From positions 1-25,958 of the forward strand of contig VDMD01000235.1 in the NCBI GenBank assembly GCA_007026445.1: a stretch of 25,958 nucleotides of DNA, read 5' to 3'. Within the stretch, counting starts at the first letter, position 1, and each line of letters begins with the position of its first letter. The position numbers were made by a program, and so were the translations under genes. The DNA comes from Schizophyllum amplum (taxonomy: Eukaryota; Basidiomycota; Agaricomycetes; Agaricales; Schizophyllaceae). Of this stretch, positions 8,302-16,892 are shown one piece after another. Below the pieces are notes generated by a model, which had not been told where the DNA came from, ran no database searches, and was given only the letters and a program-made list of their open reading frames with translations.

Positions 8302-10928
8302 ATGCCGTCCGATGTTCGGCGCTCTGGGCGCTCTGCTGTACCTTCATCCAAGATGATAGCCTCGTACGTGGTGGAATCCATGACCGAGCGGCACTGACCT
8401 GTCTTCAGATCTACGTTCGTTGCCGAAGACGACCACGAGGACGAAGAAGATTCAGCTGGCCCGCCCTCCTTCACCGACGAAGGGTCGACGGCCTCGCAAA
8501 AAGGTCATCGACAATGGAACCCTGCCGCATACCTCCGAGCCCAATACTGTCCCTAAACCGTCTGGTGATCGTCCGCTTGTCGCACCGATCGTTCCGTCCG
8601 ACCATCCGTCGACTGCCGACAAGGCCGAGGGGCCTCCCGCTTCCAGTCAACGTCGGCTTGGCATTCCCCCCGAGGACGATACGGCCGTGTGGGACATCCG
8701 CCTTCCACCCAGCGACCACCGTCATCGTCGTTAGCCGGTCATCAAGACGACGTGACTGGTTCATCTAATGTGTATGTCGTTGACGTGTTATTATATTTCG
8801 CGTTGAGCTGATGCGCTGCAGTTATATCGACGATGAAGCCGTCGAGGAGTCAGAAGACGCTGGGTGCGTGCTTATCCACGCAACATTCCTTTACCGGCTG
8901 AAGACATCAACAGGGCGTCTGAGCCGGGCTACGATAGTTCATTCGTGGATGACGGCGAATCCGTCAAGTCCGATGATGAGTACGTCTGCTTAATTCTTGT
9001 CCGGACTCAGGCTGACGTTGCACGTAGGGTGCCGACCACTGGAAACCTCAAGCCCGTCGTCGCGGCGCCTCGAGTGGCGGACAAGTACGTCGTTGTGACA
9101 TTACTGTCTCGCATTCATTTAACATCCGATCAGCTACGAACCCGACATTCGCTTGACTCCTGAAGTTACTGCCAACGCAAAGGAGGACGACGCGTCTTCG
9201 GATGGGGGTCATTCGGCGCAGTGCGTGTTGCTTTATTGTGGTACGAGTGAGTTATACGCTGATATGCATGTGGTCGTTGTAGTTCTATGCGCATGCGAGG
9301 GAAAAGGTGCATCACGTTTTTGTTGATTTGGTTTACTGGTCTAACAGATCTTTTAGTTCGGATGGCGCGCAATCCGATCACGAGGATGGAGAGGACGATG
9401 ACGATGGAGGCGTCATTGAGCCTGCGTCTGTGTTCTTCAGCCGATTTGGTGGGGCGAAAATCAAAGCCGGGTGAGTGGATCTCTCTCATAGGCGATCCTC
9501 GTCTGACACTTGCGACCCAGTGTTGCGACATTGCGTAAGAACGACGGCATCTTCAACTGGGCCACCCGTCCGAGTACGCGTATGCCCATGGCGCATACAA
9601 GGAAGTTTACATCTACGAGTGCGTGTCCTTGTTGTCGAGAGTTATATCTGCTTATCGAATACCCGTCTTTCGTGTTAGTGTTAACCCTGATGTCACTTAC
9701 CAATCGTGGAGGACTCCCAACAACTTTCAAGGATACCCTCATCTGCAGACCACGTTTGAAGGTCTGTATCCGGCCGGGGGCGTCATGAAGTGAGAGCGTT
9801 TATTTCCGTGCTTTTCATATCGGATCGACACTGACGGTACCTTGTAGGGCGATCAGCCACGCTTTAGGCTTCACGTCTGGCGCTGGACTGACGAATCTGT
9901 CTCGCGTGGCACCCTCTACGCTTCACATGGTGTCCATGGCGTCGACAAAGGGGACTCTAGCGGGTTAATGGTCAGGTCGGAACGTCAACAGCTTGTGCAC
10001 TGCGTCACGCCGGGGTTGGTCCGCGTCTCCTTCCTCGGCCCCGATGGTGCCTACGACATGGGAGCTGCTGCCGTCAAACGTGGGATCGTGTTGGCCCCGT
10101 TCGAGGGCGAGTCTTATCGGCTGTTTGCTTGTCTCAACCTTGTCGGCGGTTACCTTGAAGGTAGCTTCAAGTATCCCCTTCACGAGGACGGTGGCATCAT
10201 ATTCGCTACGAAGACTATCGGCCGTGACGGTTCGTCCAATTGCTTTATTCGACGTTTCCATTGCTTAGTTGAGTGGTAGGTGCGAAGCCCGTCGTCGAGG
10301 AACATCCGCCGACTCGGGACCTTCCGGTTCTCGTGATAGACCTCGCATAATTGCTTCACCGTCGAAGGCACGTAAGGCGGGCGTGTTAGAATATGTTGAC
10401 GACAGTACGTGTTTATCTCCCGGTAGACGGTCGGCTACTGACGTATATGTAGTACCGGTCATCGACGGACGAGGGAAAGACGTCCCTTTCGGTCAGTTGA
10501 CTATGGCGCAACTGCAGGACAAGAAGAAGTGGCCGCGCTTCCACGGAGAGTTGGATCGCGACGCCGTTGCGTCGGTGGTGTACACAACCACTCGTTGGAA
10601 GGATAGGGACAACGATTACTGCATAAGTTTCAACATCGAGCTGGTTGTCGTTCACGCGTCGAGCGTGGATGCGGCCAGCGCCGTGGCTCGCAGGTTCATT
10701 ATTGCGAACGCGAAAACCGGGGGTAACGGAGCGGGCGCTCCAGCGCACGGGTCATCGTTCATCAAGGAACGGAGCGTGTCGCCTGCGTTGCCTGTTGCAT
10801 CGACGTCGGCCGACAACAAAGGCAAAGGTAGGGATGTCGGGGAGCCGTCGAGGAAGAGGACGGAATCGTCTGATCCCTCTTCTTCGTCGCCTGCGAAACG
10901 TCGGAAAATGAAGTCTCCACATGCGTAG
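8302..10928 (+). pseudogene. many-exon hypothetical gene with several frame breaks
   Basis: Proposed exons: 8302-8363, 8409-8771, 8822-8863, 8914-8979, 9028-9084, 9134-9220, 9283-9306, 9357-9470, 9521-9618, 9679-9789, 9848-10229, about 10280-10404, 10453-10928. Introns are 45-62 nt with GTACGT, GTATGT, GTGCGT or GTGAGT donors. Short acidic exons (YIDDEAVEESEDAG, EPGYDSSFVDDGESVKSDDE, SDHEDGEDDDDGG) precede a globular part (KEVYIYE, QSWRTPNNFQGYPHLQTTF, PRFRLHVWRWTDES, LVRVSFLGPDGAYDMGAAAV) and a basic tail (SRKRTESS...PAKRRKMK). The frame is lost near AAAAA 8497-8501, again before 8740, at 9569-9573 (RP to EYAYAHGAYK), at the 9789/9790 donor, and in the 10280-10350 exon. Start 8302 (MPSDVRRSGRS) splices well to 8409; 8212 is an alternative. 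Function is unknown. The basic tail suggests a nuclear protein. Probably a decayed member of a multi-copy family. Confidence 0.6.
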
Positions 10929-12207
10929 GTGGTTGACGGTCGCTGGTCTCCTACTTGTTGTTTCTCCTTGTTCACTGTATGCTCCCTGTTCAACAACTGT
11001 CTCTACTCTGCTGAGTTACCGTATATTCTGTGGCTATTAGCCTGACAACACGCTCTTTATATATACACTGTCTTTACTCATACATCAAAAATTCACTCAC
11101 TGTCTTTACGGAAACTGCGTCACCATGAGTGCCGACAACGAATGGTTGTTGCTTCTTGCTTTTATCTTGCCTCCTGGTTATAATTGCGGTTGAGCTGTGC
11201 ATCTTGGTATTATACGGCAGTTCAACGTCCATCGGGTTGACCGCGGTATCGGGCAACGTATGTGCCGCCACCGGCGCTTTAGCTCGTTATACTTTTCGTT
11301 GTAGACCACCTGCTTATGATCTTCCAGGATTCCGCAGACCAAGGCTGCGCGAGGTGGATGACGCAGGTCGGGCTCCATGACCATGCGGATGTCTGATGCC
11401 CGAGCCAAGCAGCGCATAGGAACATGGCGGCAAGTCGTCGTCATTTGCGATCACAGGTGCTATAGATTTATGCTAGCTGTGCAGCCGTACATGGTCTGAC
11501 CAGTCGATCAAATGCACGGTGCACCCAATAACGTGATGTTATTATCCAGCCAACAGGCATTGAACTCGGAGCTCGGCTTCGGCCACCTATCGCTCTGTGT
11601 GAGAGTTACTCCCGGCAAGATACCGCTGCCTGAGGGAACGGATGTCGCCGTTTGCCGCGATAGCCATGCTTCGACGGCGTAGTGCTGCTGACGCTGGAGG
11701 CCTGGCTCTCGCCACAGCATCGCCGAGGTCCTAGTGGGTGGGGAAATAGGCTGCACCCATGATGCCCACGATAGATCCGGTCGGAAGGCTGCCGATGACA
11801 AACCCCACCACCATGCCTCTCTTTTCTTTTGATTTATCGTGTAGTTATAGGCGTAATGTCTGCATATTAGGCACGTTGACCGTCCAACGTATATGAAGCG
11901 TCAAATCCTAGGCAGTAACCGACTAAAACAAAACTTCCATATAGAGACAAAATGTATTGACTTAGACTTTGACCTAATATGGAAAGTATGTATGATTGCC
12001 GCGTTTCGTTTATTGCAATAGTCCTACGCATCGATTCATCTGCACAGTGTTACTGTAAGTAATACCATATAGTACGTATGCGATTAGGTGTCGTTAGTGC
12101 TCACAATATTTATGTTCCTAGTAAGAGGACGGTAACCACGTGCACAGTTGCGAGTGACCGTATATCATGTGATCGTGGTAAAGACAGATGATCAGAAAAT
12201 TGATTGA
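10929..12207. other. intergenic, probably degraded DNA
   Basis: 10940-11040 is T-rich, consistent with the 3' end of the preceding gene. At 11056 there is a TATA-like TTTATATATAC, then CACTGTCTTTAC repeated at 11066-11077 and 11098-11109, then ATG 11125. This looks like a promoter, but the frame from this ATG closes after 22 codons, and splicing could not extend it convincingly. Two exon-like fragments follow, one ending HLLMIFQDSADQG near 11310-11395. A minus-strand ORF at 11508-11801 has no recognisable motif. 11880-12190 is AT-rich, unlike its surroundings, and may contain the unresolved 5' end of the Helitron. Confidence 0.4.
11056..11109 (+). promoter_or_regulatory. TATA-like box and duplicated 12-bp motif
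   Basis: TTTATATATAC at about 11056 is followed by two exact copies of CACTGTCTTTAC, 32 bp apart (11066-11077, 11098-11109), and by ATG at 11125. The order fits a promoter and leader, but no intact gene follows. It may be the surviving head of a lost gene. Confidence 0.35.
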
Positions 12208-12414
12208 CTACCTGCTCTGCGCATTGACGTTCTGAGCAATGCCAGCCGTCTGTCTTGCCTTTGCGCGAACAGAATCGTCTGCACTAGATATGCGCTTCGA
12301 ATCGTGTGTTCTTCTTCGGGCAACATTGTCCTCGCGCTGGCCGCGGTGATCACCTTGGTCACCGTTGCGACGCTCGTACTTTGCAAAGTGGCAAGTGTAC
12401 GCAGATTGCCAGTA

Positions 12415-13800
12415 ATGGCACTGGTAGCCCAAGAGGGGCTATCAGCTGAAATGTTATTGAATGTCTACCGCTACATTCAGTCAAATGTAAAGCACATAGT
12501 CCATAAGTTGTTCAACCGTTACGACATAGCGTGTCCGAGTTGTTACGTACGTCGGAGGATGGTCTTAAGACAAAGACAACCCCGTAAACGATCATACATC
12601 CGTCTATCTGCAACGTCCTTTGAGGCCAGGCCGAATGCTCCCAATGTCTGCACCATGTCCCCACCAAGAGGAGGGGCAACGCGTTTGATTACTATGTTTA
12701 CACCAGTCGAAATGGAAGGCAGAGTACACTCTGCCGGTGCCGATGTCGATGTTCGCGAATGCCAGTTCCGTTTCCTCTTGATGTTGCATCAGGATGACAT
12801 AGAACACTTCGACTTGGCAGGTCATGTTGCAGCGAAATTCAAACCCCAGGAGCTGTGTACCAGATTGACGGTACGCGAGATGCTCAATGTGTGTTCATTA
12901 CACGAGACGGATGTCCGCACGCGAGGCACGCGCAAGATGGATATTCCACGACTTCTTATTGGACACTCTTGCGCGAAATGTGAAGATTATGTATGCATAT
13001 TCCGTGCAGTTCCTAAGGTCCCCGGAGTGCGTACAAGAGCTTTGCGTGGCTACAGAGGTAAACGTGTGAGAGGTAGCAGTCATAAGAACATGCAAAAAAT
13101 GTTATATCTACGCCGAAAGGCAAAGGGACGGATCATTTCATTTCCTCCTCCTGCTCCGACTCCCGCTCTGCTTCACGATATTACACGCAATTTTGTCCGT
13201 GATTGTATGGACTTGCAGGAATCTGGCTGCGCTGTGTGCGCAGAGTTGAAACCGGTAGACGACATGACGCCGTTATCTCAAATTTCTCGACTGCTATCTA
13301 TCTTAATTTGCCCGGGCGTATCGAGCAGTTCGTTTGGCACCAACGGAAACGTAAATGATCCGATATTGGCCACAGATTGCGACCAAGTGTGTAGCGGCTG
13401 TCGAGGTCACTTGCTTGAAGGTAAGATGCCCCCATTGGCGCTGGCAAACAATCTCTGGATCGGTGATGTACCACCTGAGTTAAGCGAATTGCGCTATAGT
13501 GAACGCTTGCTAATACAGAGAGTCAGACATAGTTACAACTTTGTCAAAGTGGCGGGTACGTACAGGAAGATGATTGCGCACGTTATCAGCTTTCCTGTCA
13601 ATGTGCCCAAGGTCTATTCCATGCTTCCCCCTCCGAAAAAAGAGTTGGATGAGGTTCTGGCTATCATGTTAACGGGCCCTACAAGACCGGAGGCGTCAGA
13701 TTGGACAGACAAAAGATTCTGTCCCTTGTTGATACGTCGGGACTATGTACGCAAGCTCTTGAACTTTTGCAACGCACGCATACGGATTATATGGACATAA
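12415..13800 (+). CDS. Helitron Rep-helicase, segment 1 (N-terminal and DUF6570-like)
   Basis: The frame is open from 12208, but the first ATG is 12415 (MALVAQEGLSAEM), so I start there; an upstream spliced start is possible. Zinc-type Cys pairs occur in CPSCYV, GHSCAKCEDYV and GCAVCAEL. The last begins a DUF6570-like region: CDQVCSGCRGHL, then NNLWIGDVPPELSELRYSER, then LLIQRVR, the layout usual upstream of Helitron_like_N in fungal Helitrons. Coding sense continues to IRRDYVRK (near 13750) and then passes to the next frame (LELLQRTHTDYMDINISEEN). The 13756-13800 tail of this segment is therefore out-of-frame sequence. One base appears to be missing at about 13745-13755. Confidence 0.75.
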   Translation: MALVAQEGLSAEMLLNVYRYIQSNVKHIVHKLFNRYDIACPSCYVRRRMVLRQRQPRKRSYIRLSATSFEARPNAPNVCTMSPPRGGATRLITMFTPVEMEGRVHSAGADVDVRECQFRFLLMLHQDDIEHFDLAGHVAAKFKPQELCTRLTVREMLNVCSLHETDVRTRGTRKMDIPRLLIGHSCAKCEDYVCIFRAVPKVPGVRTRALRGYRGKRVRGSSHKNMQKMLYLRRKAKGRIISFPPPAPTPALLHDITRNFVRDCMDLQESGCAVCAELKPVDDMTPLSQISRLLSILICPGVSSSSFGTNGNVNDPILATDCDQVCSGCRGHLLEGKMPPLALANNLWIGDVPPELSELRYSERLLIQRVRHSYNFVKVAGTYRKMIAHVISFPVNVPKVYSMLPPPKKELDEVLAIMLTGPTRPEASDWTDKRFCPLLIRRDYVRKLLNFCNARIRIIWT

Positions 13801-16800
13801 ATATATCTGAAGAAAACCTCAGCCAGTACCCGGAGAGCGTACCATCTGTTTCGGTTCTATACAGGAAGGACTTGACCAATATAGCACCGGAAGGACGTAG
13901 CAGTTACAACGTCGAAGATGATCAAGGAGTTTCGCCGGGCGCCGAGTTGCCGTTTGTCGTTCATGGATTGACAGGAGATGATCTAGACTCCAAAAGCGTG
14001 GACGAGTTGAAGGGCATAGCTTTAGAGCACTTTCATCGCAACCGTGCGTTGTTACGGGTGGGTCACGGCGAGAAGTCGGTGTCGATTTTTCATAACCCGC
14101 AAATGTATCCCATGATGTTCCCTTGTTTGTTCCCTTACGGGCGTGGAGGTGTCGGGACCACAGAAGGATCTACAGAAACACGTCTACAACTCAGTGTCAA
14201 GGAGCATTGTCGCCATTTGATGATGTACTACGACAAACGGTTTCAAAAGGATCCCGCGTTCGCTTTCGTCGCGTTCAGTCACGCCCAGATACGACAGACG
14301 ACAACACAAAGCTTTCTTGTTGCGAAACGAAACACGTTCCCCGATGTTGCTCGAAGGTTGTTGACCTTGAAGTCCGACGTATTGCAGCGCCTAGCCAGTC
14401 GTATGGCAGATGGAGAGCATGTCGTCCCCGTTACAGATGAGGAAGTTCAGTGCTGGAAAGTCATCCAAGACTTAGAGAGTGTGGCTGGCAATGTACAAGG
14501 AACCTCGGCTGGTAGGAAGTGGATGCGCACAGAAATATGGTCGTTGATTGCTACCGTCGGCTCACCTATATGGTACATTACCTTTGCACCGACGGACATC
14601 AAACATCCTATTTGTCTATATTTTGCAGACACGAACGAAGAATTCCGACCAGAGATTATACCCCGTGGTGATGCAGCGAAAGACGAGCAATATCGAACAG
14701 TCATCAACAATCCCGTCGCAGGTGCAAGGTTCTTTCACTTCATGGTGGAATCATTTATCAAACACGTATTGGGTGTGGGTTCAGAGTTACCTGGAATATT
14801 CGGAAATACAAGTGCCTACTATGGAACGGTTGAACAACAGGGACGCCTGACCCTTCATTTACATCTTCTTCTTTGGATCGAAGGGTCTTTGACGCCAAAC
14901 GATGTACGCGAACGCATGAAGGAATTTGAATCAGAGTTCTACAAACAAATGGTGTCCTACGTTGAGGGTTGCCATCAAGGAGGATTTGCAGGAGCAACAC
15001 TCGAGGAAGTGTCAAAGCAAGTTGAGGAGGCTAAGACAGATGTTAACTATACCGACCCGACGTTCACCTTACCTGAGCCTCCGTCAACGGATTACTGCGA
15101 TTGCGGAGCAAATGGTTGCCGTAACTGCGCAGCTTCGAAAGAATTCGCGACTGCAATGCGCGACAGGTTAAACGACGTTCTACTTCGGTCGAACGTTCAC
15201 AAATGTAAAGAGAAATATTGCCTGAACAACAAGGCTCGAAAGTGCAAAGCGCGGATGCCTCGACCAGTCTACAAAGAAACAAAAGTCGACCCCCGAACCG
15301 GAGCTGTACGCTGGAAGCACTTGGAACCACACATGAATGCCATCTGCATGGTATTATCTATTTTATTTGGTTGTAATAACGACTGTACTTGTTTGATGTC
15401 CGGCAGCGCTGTAAACCATATTGTATACTATATCACAGAGTATATAACGAAGATGGGACCGCAAACACATGTCATGTTCGAAGCTATAAAGGCGGTATTT
15501 GATAGAAGCAGTGAATTGTTGTGTACTAGTGAGGATGATGTAGAAGCCGCTCGGCAGCTCATGACCCGCCTTGTAAACAAATTGGCTACCAAGATGGAGC
15601 TTGGTGCTCCAATGGTCGCTATGTATCTGGTGAACAATCCGGATCACTACACGTCTCACCGTTTCAAACCCTTCTTTTGGCACCCGTATGTGGCCATTGT
15701 AAGAGAATTCTGGCTTCCGGAGGAAGACAAGCTTGACGAAGAGCGTGTTCTGCTCATGAAAAAGCGTGGTAATGTTGTGGGAGTGTCTGAAACCCAAAAC
15801 TACGTGTATAGATCGAAAAGCTTGGAGTCGACCAATCTATATTACTTCATGCGATGTTGCCAGCGAACACCGTTGAGCTTCTTAACTAGACAAAATAAAA
15901 GAGACCGAACTACAGCAGCTGAGCCGTCCGCATCTTCGGTAAACGTGCTACCTGAAAATGCGACCGATGACCACCCCAATCCAAAGGGCGACATGAATTG
16001 GCACAGTGATGAAGACGAGGATGATGTTGAAAACGAAGACGTAGAGGGATCCGACGATGACATGCGCGAAGAAGAATCCGAACACAAGCATAAGTCGACT
16101 ATTGACAGAGACGGCGATATTCACATGACAAGTGACACTTCTGATGAGGAGCCCGATGTACTGCCAGGTCCTTTGGAGGACCCGGACTGGATGGAGACAC
16201 AAAGTGGTGTATTTGGTGAACCTCCAACGCGTGACCTTGGTCCTAACAATCACGCCTTTCTCAAAGGTCATGCGTTAGCCAGTACACACTTTATTAAAGA
16301 AGTCAAAGACGATCCATCTCTTGTCCTCAACTACATGAGAACGCTACCGAGAAGCGACGGTGTGGACCTCGAACGGTACTACATGACAATGCTGACTCTA
16401 TTCAAGCCCTGGAGAACTGGCGAGGAACTCAAAGGTAAAGATGAAACCTGGCAAATCGCCTTTAGAAACCATCCGTTTACAGAGGATGAGAAACTGCTGA
16501 TGAAGTTCTTCAACCTCCGCTGGGAATGTATAGACTCCCGCGATGATTTTCGCCGCAAGTTGGCGGATGGACAGTCTGACCTTATGGAAGCCGTTCCGTT
16601 CTCTTCGGATACGATGCAAGATATAGACAGGGAGCAGATGACAAGGGAGCAGGCAGACAATATGATTGCGATACTGGATACATACAACGATATCAGCTCT
16701 GAGGTGAATACGTACTACGCGCTTCGGAAGAAGGCTTTTGATGATATGAAAGATGTGATGGTGAGCCATTTATGGTCCACGGCCCGCCTTACCATTCCTG

Positions 16801-16892
16801 CCCCCCCAGCGCACCACGGTCAGACCGACTGCCTGCGAAGATCTGGAAGAAAATTGTGGCCGAACAAAGAAAGGCGGCAGTCGCTAAGTTGA
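13701..16892 (+). CDS. Helitron Rep-helicase, segment 2 (Helitron_like_N and Rep nuclease)
   Basis: True coding in this frame runs from about 13750 to 16807; the first codons overlap segment 1 out of frame. The Helitron_like_N core includes WSLIATVGSPIWYITFAPTD (about 14540-14600) and NPVAGARFFHFMVE. The HUH motif is HLH at 14856-14864, in GRLTLHLHLLLWIEG. A Cys/His-rich middle follows (CDCGANGCRNC, HKCKEKYC). The tyrosine pair is in YYITEYITK, with Tyr codons at 15429 and 15441 (residues 577 and 581 of this segment), spaced as in two-tyrosine Helitron Reps. A very acidic linker lies at about 15990-16190. All catalytic residues are present. The frame is lost in the C run 16801-16807, where one C appears missing: TIPAPP should pass to SAPRSDRLPAKIW. 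Confidence 0.85.
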   Translation: MDRQKILSLVDTSGLCTQALELLQRTHTDYMDINISEENLSQYPESVPSVSVLYRKDLTNIAPEGRSSYNVEDDQGVSPGAELPFVVHGLTGDDLDSKSVDELKGIALEHFHRNRALLRVGHGEKSVSIFHNPQMYPMMFPCLFPYGRGGVGTTEGSTETRLQLSVKEHCRHLMMYYDKRFQKDPAFAFVAFSHAQIRQTTTQSFLVAKRNTFPDVARRLLTLKSDVLQRLASRMADGEHVVPVTDEEVQCWKVIQDLESVAGNVQGTSAGRKWMRTEIWSLIATVGSPIWYITFAPTDIKHPICLYFADTNEEFRPEIIPRGDAAKDEQYRTVINNPVAGARFFHFMVESFIKHVLGVGSELPGIFGNTSAYYGTVEQQGRLTLHLHLLLWIEGSLTPNDVRERMKEFESEFYKQMVSYVEGCHQGGFAGATLEEVSKQVEEAKTDVNYTDPTFTLPEPPSTDYCDCGANGCRNCAASKEFATAMRDRLNDVLLRSNVHKCKEKYCLNNKARKCKARMPRPVYKETKVDPRTGAVRWKHLEPHMNAICMVLSILFGCNNDCTCLMSGSAVNHIVYYITEYITKMGPQTHVMFEAIKAVFDRSSELLCTSEDDVEAARQLMTRLVNKLATKMELGAPMVAMYLVNNPDHYTSHRFKPFFWHPYVAIVREFWLPEEDKLDEERVLLMKKRGNVVGVSETQNYVYRSKSLESTNLYYFMRCCQRTPLSFLTRQNKRDRTTAAEPSASSVNVLPENATDDHPNPKGDMNWHSDEDEDDVENEDVEGSDDDMREEESEHKHKSTIDRDGDIHMTSDTSDEEPDVLPGPLEDPDWMETQSGVFGEPPTRDLGPNNHAFLKGHALASTHFIKEVKDDPSLVLNYMRTLPRSDGVDLERYYMTMLTLFKPWRTGEELKGKDETWQIAFRNHPFTEDEKLLMKFFNLRWECIDSRDDFRRKLADGQSDLMEAVPFSSDTMQDIDREQMTREQADNMIAILDTYNDISSEVNTYYALRKKAFDDMKDVMVSHLWSTARLTIPAPPAHHGQTDCLRRSGRKLWPNKERRQSLS

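Noticed and set aside
11125..11193. Short ORF after the TATA-like box (MSADNEWLLLLAFILPP)
   Set aside because: It closes after 22 codons, and plausible introns did not extend it in frame. Kept only as a possible relic.
11508..11801. Minus-strand 97-aa ORF
   Set aside because: No family features or splice context; probably chance.
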